NCBI GenBank assembly: GCA_025024175.1
Contig: QCXZ01000138.1
Coordinates: 52,609,092 to 52,673,091, forward strand
DNA from: Rhyzopertha dominica
Lineage: Eukaryota > Arthropoda > Insecta > Coleoptera > Bostrichidae
DNA: 64,000 nt
Direction of reading: 5' to 3'
A program made the position numbers and the translations under genes. The number at the start of each line of letters is the position of its first letter. The stretch's first letter is position 1. Below, one piece after another: positions 1-12,800 of the stretch. The notes under the pieces were generated by a model. It ran no database searches. It was not told where the DNA came from and saw nothing but the letters and a program-made list of their open reading frames with translations.

Positions 1-650
1 CTAAATGATAGACAACAAAGTATTTGTGCCTCTTTCATGGTAATATAATTCTTTGACTCGTTTTTTGAAAAAGCGGTACACTTTAGACATTTGAGAAAAT
101 AGTATCATTTTTGTTTATTTTGAATACTTCTTTAAGACAGTTAGGTCAGATTATCGAAAATCTGCCTGTACTTTAACTGTGTTAACTGATCTTTAACGTA
201 TCGTACACAATTTTCAAAACTGGATCAGTTCAAAATCGATAACATAAACCAGTCCAAGTTGTTGCTAATGATGTTAGTTTTGGATCGTGTTGCTCTAATG
301 GGAAATACGCAGTTTGTTCGAAAATTCGAAGTTTCTGGATGCAGCATATCACCAGTCTTGATATACAGGGTGCGCTTAACTATAGATTTAGGGGATCGAA
401 TGAGCACGATTTATCAAAAAAGGTTAAATAAAAGATTTTTTTGAGTTACAACCCTCCAAACTTTGACAGAAAAAACAATTAACGCACTGCTCTGTTTCAA
501 TCGCCTCAAAATACACCTTTTTTAAATCTTAAGTTGCCTGTTCTGTTTTTTCTAATTCTTGCAAATACCCCTTATTTCGACACGAATTTCGTCACTTTTT
601 TAATCTGAGTTATATCCCTTTCATCGCGGCCAGCGCGCTAATTGCTCGCT
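1..650. other. 5' flank of the F-box gene, no gene seen
   Basis: AT-rich sequence upstream of the F-box/LRR gene. The open frames on both strands are short and unlike any protein I know. A copy of the insect interspersed motif ACAGGGTG lies near 364. Sequence turns GC-richer from about 625, which may mark the promoter or 5' UTR of the downstream gene, but no clear TATA box or initiator can be assigned. Confidence 0.4.
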
Positions 651-810
651 CTAATTAAGACCTACGCAGGCTGGAATCTTGGCAGCACCGAAGACCATAT
701 CGTTTGGCAGCACCCGGCTTAACTGACTATTTTAGTAAGCGTACTCGAAATTTTATTAACGAATAATTAGGGGAACGCTGCTGCATTCGGCGTTCCGTTC
801 GACGGGACGC

Positions 811-819
811 ATGACTTGA
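811..819 (+). promoter_or_regulatory. Two-codon upstream ORF (ATG ACT TGA)
   Basis: A minimal uORF encoding Met-Thr-stop ends 13 nt before the F-box gene ATG at 833. If transcription starts upstream of 811, ribosomes would meet it first. Minimal uORFs can damp or tune translation of the main frame. The transcript start is not known, so this is tentative. Confidence 0.3.
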
Positions 820-832
820 AAACTGGTGAATC

Positions 833-3800
833 ATGGATTCCTGGGGGACGCTCAACGTCGACATAGTCACGGCGAACATCAGGGATGATTTGAACAGCAG
901 CTTCCGGAGATCCAAGAGAACGGTGAGTTTCTCTAATTATATATAAGCGGCTTAGCTATACCGGTTATGTAAAATAAGCGCTGAGTTTCTGCCACGTGGC
1001 AAAGAAGAGCTAAAAATTATCGGTGAGATACTTTAGTCTATAGACGCCGATGCGACGCGACGGTGTATGTGTATGAAGTACCTAGATATATTTCTAGTCT
1101 GATTCACATAGCTTTTGTCGTGTAAAAAGTGCTCAAACAACCTTAAATTAGCTGTACGATTACAGAATTTGGTGAAACTGCATCGCAAATTGAGGTAAAA
1201 CCTGATGAGTGTCAAGATCATTGTCATTGTTAGCCATTTTAGACTAAAGACTAAAATTTAACCATGCATTAGTATGTTTTACTATAACACCCCTGGCAGA
1301 AAGACAAATTCCACCCCTAAGGAATACAAATACATATTTTTTGTAATAAATTACGAATCGTTTTTATTTTCACTCAAAATCCCATCCATGAATTAGGTAG
1401 CATGGATGCAAGCTTATTGAACTGCTTTATCTCACTCGATTTATCAGATAACTCTGATGATTGTCTCGAGTTAATGATCATTGTCAAAATGTGCAGATAA
1501 TACGCTAACTAACTTTAGAAACAGATGAGTATCAGGCTAAACTAAATAATTTATTAAACACACATAAAATTCACAAAGATGTAATATCTTTGACACCGGT
1601 AGTTGAATGCCAATCCAAATACAGCGTGAAGAATTACGTAGGTTTCACGAACAATGTAAAAGAATTATCAATACCAAATAACGCTATTCCTTAGTCCTTT
1701 GATATGTATAATCGTTTCATTTCTATCCCTCTAAATTAACTTTAAACAATTCTCAAAAATAAAATAGAAAGCTGCCACCTATCAAACATAGAAAAACTGA
1801 ACTAATGGATATTGTGGAAATTTGCATAGATAAAAGTTATTTTATGTTCAATAACATATCCTAAACGCAAGAGGATGGATTGCCAATGGGTTCGCCTTTA
1901 AAATGAAATTATTAAGAAACATTGTTCTGTCCCAGATATATTGACGATATTTTTTGTATTTGAACGAGAAGTGACAGGCAGTTGGATGTATTCTTAAAAA
2001 TTTTATATGCAACAAATAAAAAGATTCAATTTGCCCTAAAAAAAGAAAAGGATGGAGTTCTTCATTTTCTGGACTTGTCTATATCGTTAAAGAACAATAA
2101 AATTGACTTTGAAATATTTCCTAGCCTTAGAAAAACTACACACGAATATAGAAAACTGTAAAATATAAAAAGCACCTTTCAGGTAAATTCACGGAAAAAT
2201 TAAGCTTCTGATTCTTGTATTTATTGGTTGCATAATCTAAGGGAATACCGACAACTGCCCAGTAAGATCCCATGATTTAACTGCACTGCAATTTATTTTT
2301 GTAAGGTTATCTGGATGAAAAGTTCATGTCAGTAACCTACAAACAGTTGACCTCCAGAACGAAATCCGATGTCTTATCAAAGAAGATAAAAACATGGGTA
2401 AAACTGGAGTTGAAATTGTATGCAAAAGTAGCAAAATTTTCAAATGAGTCAAGTCACTGTGCTCTAGAAGGGTGTCGAACCAATTATGATTTCATGATGA
2501 TATGCTTTCCAAGTAAATGCGATATTGTGCAGTTATTTGTTTGAAAAAGGGGCTCATATAACACGTTCAAGCAGATATTTTGCTTGAATAAATGGCATTG
2601 TTTATAGCACAGACATTCTCGTATGTAGCCTGTTTGATAAGGCTGCAATGCACTGTGCGTGTAATGTAATTTTAACACTCATAGTTACGTTAACATTAAC
2701 ATGAGAAAAATGTATGTCTAACTTACCCATTAATGATCTTAGGAATTGATTGCTATTTCGTTTTAATAAAGTTTGATAATTAAGATGGTACACATCCATT
2801 ACCAAAGTAATAAACTTGTTATACATAGCTTACATATTATACGCTACTGCAAAACGAAAATTAGTACCTCTCTTAAAATAGGGGAATTTTTTTATATTTT
2901 TAACCTATTGAACTTATAATTGCATCAGAGGCTTTTATAATTAAAGTTAGAACTCTGGTTATAAAGATTTTATATGGTGTTACGTATGAATTATACTGGG
3001 TGTCTCACAAATGAGTGTTTATGTTTATCTGTGCCAACAAAAGGGAATTGTGTAACGGTGGCCAATACCAACTGTCTTAATTTATATGTATGCTATTCAA
3101 TTTTTGGATTCTTCAGAAATATCTAGACAAATTTCATGTACAATTTCGTATACATTAAAGCGCTTTCACACTCAAAAACTAATAACTAATACTGTTCATT
3201 TGTCCATAAAAATGTTAAATGTTATGTAGTAACGAGACAAGAAGATATTGTCAAAAAGGTCGACAGTTTGTAGCGGAAGTCTTGAACGATAGGGGACAAG
3301 TCGATGTCATATACACCAATATCTAAACAGCATTTGAACAAATTGACCATTTCGTTCTGTTAAGTAAGATGGAATGGTATGGCATTCTCTACTTCACATG
3401 TTGCTACTTCCGGTGTGCCTAAGGGATCAAATCTTGGCCCGTTTTCCCTTTTCTACCTTTCTAGATGCAGCAAATTTGAAAAAGTGGCTGTAACTTAGGA
3501 TAAATATAGAAAAAAACATCTGAAATGGGACACCCTGTACTTAATAATGTAAATATCATCATCTTGCAAAGCTGTAAGGGCCACAATTTAGCTCTGTTCC
3601 ACTGTATGATTTGTGGGTTCTTTTACTGTTAAATCTTTTTTTGTAAGTTTTAAAAGGATAAAAAGGTACCTACTAACCCCTACTTTTAGTTCACCTTGAT
3701 GTAGAAAAAATGCTCGATAGCCATAGTTTTCAAGTGAAAGACGGAGTAAATTGTTTACTACAAGGTTCGCCCAAAGTATTTGACCTCTACACCAGACCTC

Positions 3801-6800
3801 CGCAGTTATTTTGGGATTTGGTGCTCCTGCTCTAGTGCTCTCTCTTTTGGCACGCGTTGTGTGAACACCTATGTGAACGACGGCAAAAATTTCCCTTTGC
3901 TTCGTAATCCTTCCCTTTTTTCGTGTGTGGTGCCGATAAGACGATAATAATGGACGTGTGTCCCGATGTGTGGGGTCAGCTGGCCTTGGAAGCATCTCAA
4001 GTGTACTTAACGGATGGTACCGCCGCCAGGAGTCCATTTGCAGGAACGGTAATGCCAAAATATATCGATCAGTAAAGTATTTATTCTGGCCCATAGCTGA
4101 AATAGCGCCGTTCTGTTTATAATAAGTGATAAATTAGAGTTTTATGCTCCTCGGACGTCATAAAGTGTTTGCCTAGTATACAGCTTTATCTCTCAGTGCT
4201 TTAATTATAATTCCAGGGTATATCGGAAATTGGAACGCGGGCATGAGATAGTTATGATATTAAATAGGTTATTGACAAGTATTAAAACAAATCGGTATTG
4301 CTGCGGATGTTACAATGTGCCATTTTTAAAACTATATGGATTATGTCTCAAAAATAAGATATTTTTAAATTTGGGGAAAAACAAGCCTTTTTTTAGGAGA
4401 ACATGTATTGGTTGCTGTTTTTCGAAGGCACCTGGACAACTCCTGTCATAACTGACTGCAAAATATCCGTCTGCAATGATACCTAATCCAACACCTTAAG
4501 AGAATTTGGAGACAGACCTCATTATGAAGCTAGCAAATTTTACTATGCTTTTCTGGGCTATATGTACCTATCACTTCAACTTAAGGAAAGTGTTTGAGAT
4601 TTTCCTATATTTCAAACCAATACTTGTTTTGAAACTACCAGTCAGTTCTGCTTTTACTAAAATATCTCCTCTACTCTGGCAATAAATCGCCTCAATTGGT
4701 AGATACTAATTGGAAATGAAGAGAAAGGTCACAAATATACTTGCTGCTTGTCTTAGCAAAGCGTTTAAAATAGTATGGAAGAAATATTTAGAAAGACGCC
4801 ACCAAAAACACGAGAAGCAAAAGCGATAGCTCATGAAAACCTTGTATATACGAAGAATGTCGGATATTCTTCGAAAATAGTAAATTTCCACTAAAGAGTT
4901 TTCTTTACTAATATATTCCCACATAAAATATGTATACTAAAAATAATCTTTGTCTCGATATTGCACTGCAGTACAAATATTGTCACTTCCGCAAAATTCC
5001 AGTACCTACCTACTTTACATTACAGGTTCAGCTGTTTACTTTTCAGGACCGACCAGTCCAACAATTTGCATAGAATATACCAGCCATANTCAATTTAGAT
5101 TGTTGTTATTCCGACAATTGTGAGTCACTGATTAGATATCCTAAAGTAGCAAGCGTTCTGGACTTTGATTTCTGCTTTAAGGGATTTGTAGATTGTAGAT
5201 AATGATAGTTTGTAATAAATAGCTATAAAAAACAAATAATTCATTAACGCAGTTCCGAATTTAGTGAACAAAATACTTTGGTATGATAATGTTACTTTGC
5301 TCTATAAAAATTTCAGTTGTGTTTCATAAAAGATATATTAGGAGTCAATAGGTAGCTAGTATAAAGATAAAATTATCAAACATCAGAATGAGGAAAAACC
5401 TGGTCGTGAAACAATACCTAAAACTGTAATGATTTAAGCTACTGGTTTTGGTTAATCTTAGTAAAACTTCAAAATACAAGTTATAAGCCCCAACATTATG
5501 CGTCAGCCGGTCAAACACTCCCAATCAGCATTAAATTAATGGTCGTTTTACCTCTAACAATTTTTACTCATACATCTAATTTGACTCAAATTTCTGCATA
5601 ATTTTAAACCCACCATTTTTATTGCCCTCAAGCTGCTAAAATCCTTTCATGTATTATATTCATCTTGCCGGCTGTCATTGAAATGCAAAAGAAACGTATG
5701 TTATGAAATTTCACGAAATATGTTGAAATCTGCAGGGATTAGCAATTAAATGCACAGTATAAATTATTACAAATGTAGTTACGTGACGTAAAAATAATTT
5801 AGGTTTTTAACTTTAATTGAAAGCGCTTTATATCGTCATCTGAAATCGCATTAATCTGATATTTTAAATAGCTCGAATTTGAGTACTTCTTTTTACCCTC
5901 TGGTTAAAATAATGACCAGGGCACAAATCGAAAATAATGCTATTGAGTCAATTATATCAATGTTAGATAATAACCAGACACTGCAACACATCAGTAAAAC
6001 GATACCATATTTACATCTCGATGTTTACAGACGATTTTGTACACATGAGTACTATCTAAAATTAGCCACCCTTCGTAGTCCGCCAGTACACTGCTCTCAA
6101 AAATTAACCTACCACTTAATATTTTAACTAAATTAGGCCTCATTTAAATAAATTGAAATATATTTAATAGGATTTTCAAAAGACTTCTGTATAGTGGCAT
6201 TTTAACAGCACACCACGTTTTAATTCGTGCTGATAATGCTTTTACTGAATTCCTAAAACTTATGTTAAGCATACTTTCATAACTCTTAGTTCGGATGAAT
6301 TTTTGTTCGAAATATCTGATATTTTTGAAAACTTTTTTGCTTCTCTCAATTAATTGTTAAAATGTAACGCAAAATTAGAAATTTGGAACGAATAAGTTGA
6401 ACAATTGACAACGACTTATTGAATGTCATTTGCATAGGTCAAACATGAGTTATGGATGAAAATGGTGTCTATAAATTTTACTTCATTTACAATTTTACAT
6501 ACATTTACATACTTAATTAACCGGCTAAATGCATGGAAGGCGGGAAGGGCCCAGAGTTGGCAATCCAGGTCCAGAAGGATGGGCAGCTGCCCTCCCCCAT
6601 GTCCATATTTGAAAAAAATAAGTCAAGGACCCTCAACGAAATAGGGAGTGTTAAAATCACCCATATTATTATCTAGTAAAGATTCCACTTCCCTGAATTG
6701 TGTGCTCAAATTGTGAACGTAGACACAAATGTATTTTTTCTTTCAGACTATAGAAAAACTACCAGACAAGGTCCTCTTACACATCTTCAGCTACCTAACC

Positions 6801-9800
6801 CACAAGGAAATATGTCGCATGGCCAGAGTGTGCAGAAAATGGCGACTGATAGCCTACGACACCAGACTGTGGAAGAACGTGTCCCTACGTCCAGAGATTT
6901 CTGGCCTCCACGTCAGCTCACTAGAAACGCTTTTGGCCCTCATCAGCATCCGTTTTGGACCTTCACTGCGCTATATCGAACTCCCAATTGAGCTAATAAC
7001 GCACACAGTCCTCCACGAGCTGGCGAATAAGTGCCCTAATCTGACTCACATGCTTCTGGACTTCTCGACTGCGATGCAGCTTCACGACTTCAGCGAGCTG
7101 CAGGCGTTCCCTACGAAGCTAAAGTATCTGTGCATCTGCTTGTCTGAGGTCATCTTCATGGAGGGGTTTATGAGGAAGATTTATAATTTTATCAATGGGT
7201 TGGAAATTTTGCACTTGATTGGGACGTACGAGAAGGTGGAAGAAGAAGAGGAGGAAATTTATGAAGTAATTAACGTTCATAAGCTCAAGTCGGCAACGCC
7301 CAACTTGAGAGTCATAAACTTATATGGGATAAACTTTGTGGACGACAGTCACATTGATGCCTTTAGCTCCAATTGTATCCAGGTAAGCTGGTAATATGCG
7401 TTTATATGTAGTTAGTAAGGAATTAATATTTTTTTTATAATTTGAGATGATATTGTTTGCTTTACGTTCGTTTATATTATGCTTTTGTTATCCACAGCAA
7501 CTTGATAATTTTGATTTTCCCCCGTTTTTGTTATTAAATGCAGTTAGATTACGTATGTGTCGTATTTTCCCACTTATCTTGTAGCACACAAATCCAATAT
7601 GGTGTCCATAAGAAACCAAAAGTAGGGCCACACAACACAAGCGTTTAATAGGCCGACAACAGGTTTTTCGAAAGCTCGTTTCGATTTATGTAAATGTCTA
7701 AAAATTTATTACAATCAAGTTGATAACACATTCGATGCAGACCATCTTTAGCAACAGAAATATAATAAGTATTATCAATATCATTGTTTTCATGCCACGT
7801 ATTTGGATACACACTGATTACTGCAACAACCATATCGCTGCACTTTGCTTATATTACATAAATCATTACAATTTAGGTTGCATCGATTTGACATTATCTT
7901 TCTAATACTTAGTGCAGAAGCATAGTTGCATACTACAGGGTGAACCATTATTATTTCTTCCATAACTGTTGGAAATACGGAAAACTATTGTATTTGGGTT
8001 TTTAATTACTGCAATCTAGAATTATATCCCGAAATGGCCGAATTCCAGTTGTACCGTAAAAGCAAACTTTTTTTATTATACATCCGATATAATTTGACTC
8101 AAACGTCTATCAGACAAGCAAACTTACTAATGAGAAGAAAAACAATGTTGAAGAAATTTGTAAGGATACTGAAAACGACCATGTTACTATTACGAGAATC
8201 ATTTCTGTACTTATTGGACAAACTAGGATCGCTGTGTAAGGCATTTTGGAAAAAACGGATTGTGTCTCTATTATTACTAATTGATACAAGAAACCCATTT
8301 TTATATAAGAATAATTAATAATGAAGTTATCGGACGGAAGAGAAGCATTTTGCTTAGAAAAGTGAATTATTAAAATGTATTATTCTGGACCATCAGATAT
8401 GTTGGCGATATTTTTTGTATTTGGACGGGAACTGACAGGCACTTGGGATGTATTCTTAAAATTCTTAAGTGCAATAAATAAAAAGATTCGTTTTACCCTA
8501 GAAAAAGAAAAGGACAGAGTTCTTCATTTCCTGGATTTATCTATGTCGGTAAAGCAAAATAGAATTGACTCTGAAATTTATAGAAAACGAACACAGTCAG
8601 ATGTTATAATCCCTACTTGCTCAAATCAATAATTACAAATTAGGCATTCCGTGTTTTATAGTTTAATAAACAGACTAATAAATATTCCACTTTGAAAAAA
8701 AAATGAAAAAGAATTGACAATTAAACAAATAGCCTTTAACAATGGATACGACACAAAAATTGTGGACCAAATACTTTATTTATTATGTCAAAGGTGTTAG
8801 TGTTTGCGTTCAAAATAGAATGAATAGATTCGGAATAAAAGCAATAGAGGTAAATAAGTGTAATTTGGGAGGTCTCTAGTTAACAATAAGTCAAAATCCA
8901 ATGGTTTGAACAAAAGCGGAATTTACCAACTAAAATGCATGTAGTGTGATATGGCATATAGGTAGAGCTATTAATAATAGAATTAAAGAACATGTTACGA
9001 ATATAAATTCAAATAAAACCACAACATGTTTTGCTGACCATTGCAAAAAATAATCATTACTTAGATGAAAACGATATCAATGTTTTACATTAGAGCTTTT
9101 GAAAATTAAAAAAGCTCAACATCAGAAAAAACATTTGGCAAATATGCAAATAGAAAATTTCACGTCTATAGTACGCCCCCCATATTGCCAAAATTATGAA
9201 GTGGTCCCGCAAAAAAGAGGAAGTAAACAAAATTCTGCACATCTGCAATGTTATCTCTTTGACAATGACCGTTGGGTCGAAACAATCATCAGAGTTAGCT
9301 GATAAATCGAGTGAGATAAAGCACAACGTTTAATCAGCTTGTTTCACAATGAATATCTCTTTGAAACCAATAAAAAATAAATTTATTTGCGTAAATCTCA
9401 AGGTTCTATCTCCTTTAGGCGTAAAGGATACAAAATATAATAAAAAAATGTATGCTAATCATCTTTGAATAGAATTTTCGGTTACAGGAGGTACCCGAAA
9501 ATTCGAAAGACCTTTGCATATTTCAAACGATCATGGAAGATGTAAGTTCACAATATCTAATAATAAATTTTGTGTCTTTCGCGTATTTGTAGCAAAGATA
9601 GCTGAGATTATACTCTCTTTTAGTGGTTGATATCGAGGACAAACCTTGGTCTTTCCTTATATTGAGAACATAATTTATTGCTAATACCAATTATCTAGTA
9701 GTAAATTTATTAATAGCACTAGTTTGTTTAATAAAAATTAATATCACCGATTAATCAGGGCAATTAGGTAATCTATCTGTAGACGCTGTTGTCATTTTTT

Positions 9801-12800
9801 TTATTAAAAGAAGACATGAGTTTGTTACCATTGCAGTTAAGTTAGTGTTACAGCCTTCTTCATTAATATTAAACATGTATCAGACGGAAATGTTTATCGT
9901 GTGTTTTAACCGGTTCATTCAAGAACTGATAACCCAAGCAAACTGTCCTTGAAACTTTGCAACTGGTTTTAACATCATTATGCAGCACTACAACTAGATT
10001 TTTCAATGCATTTTCATCGAGTACATTGTTTTCCTTCCAGCTGGAATGCCTGGCGGTGAACTATTGCTCCAAGGTTACTGGTTCTACTATGAAAACACTG
10101 ATGCAAAGAAGTAGGAGATTACGTTGCCTTCTGATGAACGGAACAAGTAAGAGGAAGTGTAATTAATGGTAATTAGGGGCCTTGTTCAGGACGCTGGCAT
10201 TTTGTTTGGACGGCCGGCCATGCCTTGAGTCTTGACATTAAACTTAACGTTTATGTGGCTAAGGCAGAATCGCCATGGGCTCTTCAAGCATTTTATAGCA
10301 ATGCACAAGGCCTTAATGTTTTATGGGCGGTTCAGTTTTTTAGTAATAGGTCTTTAATAGTCGATAGAGATATATGCTTCCTTTTAGGAAAGATATCAAT
10401 AATTATCTAAAGACATTATGATAAAAACTGCAGCCCACTATTTAGTGTTCACCCACGTACAGAGTGTTCCACTAGGAACCGGCTCGATCAATATAGGGAA
10501 GACTGAAACTAGGAAAAAAATCTGAAAATTTGGCAGTATAACTTGATTTTTTGTAAATAGCACATCCTATACATAGGGTGTACAGTCCCGCATACCTAAA
10601 TAAACGACTTCACAGGTCTACAAAGCGAATACCTAATGCAAGTGGAATGGGAAAAATGCTCTCTGCAAGAACTAGATATAACTGCAACCGATCTCTCTAC
10701 CGAATGCTTAATAGACATGGTGACCAGATTACCTGGATTGCGATTTCTGAGTGCGGGACAGTTGAACGGTTTGAATGATAGCGTTCTGAAAGCTTGGATG
10801 GAACAGGGCAATGCTAGAAACTTGGTAAATCGATGGATTTTGAGCTAATGCCGGTTACCTACTTGTTTTATTTTCAGGTAGCTCTGGATTTGGACAGTTC
10901 CGATAACTTAACAGACGATGCCATTTATAAGTTCTTATCGAAGTATGGGCATCAACTTTGGGGTCTGTGTTTGTCCGGAATGCCGCATATAAATGACTCT
11001 TTATGGCAAACGGTGCTTCCAATTCTTACCAATGCTAGGTAAAGATTGGTTGCTTTTTTGTGCTATCTTAAATGATTGTTTCGTCTAGGATTCTAGTCAT
11101 GGGCACCCAGGAACGTTTGGGGGTCAATATCTTGGTTGATCAGTTGATGGATGGCATAGCGAATAACTGTCCCAAGGTGGAAAGGCTGGAATTGCGATGG
11201 GATCCAGAAAATTTGAGATTCTCCGACAAAAGTCAAAAAGCGATAGACACTATGAGGGTAAAATGTCTAAAATTGAAGTGTCTTTGTTTAAGGTAAGCTA
11301 ACATGATCATAATAAGCAAGTCTGTGCATGATGGGCAACTTTTTACTTGTTACAATAATATGTTTTTAATTTATCTGCAACAATTTTTGAGATATTAACT
11401 TTTCTGTTTGAACTTTTAATAAAATGCCGAAAAAATATTTTAAGACAGATATATACAATATATCTCATCTTATGGGGCGATTTTTTCCGAACTCTCGATG
11501 ACCTGCAACATTTATTGGCAGTTGTTGACTTAGTTTCACTGCTGTATTACAATTTGCACTTGAAAATTAAATTGCCTATTAAAGAAGACTTATTTTTTGA
11601 AACTATATCGATTTTTTTCGAGAAAACAATAGTATGGAAAACAAGAACTGAAAATCCGACTGATTTTNTTTTAATGGAACTCTCATACTTTGTGTATTTT
11701 GGCTTTTGTGGGAGTTGATTCTATTTACTATGACCAATGTATATGGCGATGTTTCAGTCTTTTTTATTGGGCCTTCATAAGGCTAGTAATTTTTTATTTG
11801 TCATCTTGATATTAGCGTACCTTGCTGTTCATGTATGGCCTTGCGGTTAACCTGTGTTTTACAAAACATTAATTAATATAATAAGCTTCCGAAGCGTCGT
11901 AGAAAAAAATGTCTCAATAAAAAACTGTTTAAAAAGAACCCGAAGAACGTTATTTCGGAGTTCTAAATAGTACAAAAAAAAAGATTTATAAACGATCGCA
12001 GCGGCGCAATACTAATTAAAAAAAATTCTTTTGGCTGCTGCATTACGTTTGAGCTCTGTAGTATATTTAATGTGTTTGTCGAAAATATCTTCAAATATGA
12101 TGACGCTCGACTATATTGATTAGTATTGAGGCATATTTGGTTTTTATGTGATAAAGTGTCAGCTAACAATACAGCGTACGTAAGCGATAAATTTCAAAAA
12201 CTGGAGCGAACTGGATACATCACTAATATTCACTAAATGCCCAGGTTATCAGATTTTAATAAAAATGTACATTCAAACAAACAATTAGACAAGCTATATT
12301 TATAAAAAGAAATAAAACCATCGTGAAGTCAGGACGGAAAAAGTATTGTAGTTATTTGTGTTTGGTTTTGAAGCATTCTGTGTTTGTAGTTTAATATTGT
12401 ACTGTATGTTAACGTTTATATTGACCGCGAACTTATGTTAATATAACTTCCTGGTTTAAATTATGTTCATAGGGGAAAAGTTTAAATTTATGGCATTAAA
12501 ACACATATCTTGCCATATCATCTTTCAGAACACACTATACTGTGTGCCTTTCAATTGCTACTGTCAAGCTTATTTTGAATAAACTGGTATTTAATAAATA
12601 TTGAGCATTAATAAAATGTACGTACCTATCTAATAGAAGTATAGGGAAGTAAAATTAAGCAATATTAACTAAAAGACAAACGTTTTTGATAACAAAGAAA
12701 AATCTGAACATGAGAGGTATTAAAATATACATACTAAATCCTTCTGTTTGATTACCTTTTAGGTAGTCTGCTATACAAAATACATATGTCTTTATGCAAT

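Larger units (their letters stand above)
923..6746 (+). other. Intron 1 of the F-box gene, transposon-rich
   Basis: A 5.8 kb intron from donor ACG|GTGAGT to acceptor TTTCTTTCAG|ACT. It holds a Penelope-like fragment (about 1403-2125), a non-LTR reverse transcriptase scrap (about 3250-3520) and a GC-richer block around 3780-4060. The remainder (4100-6700) is AT-rich with no recognisable content. Confidence 0.75.
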
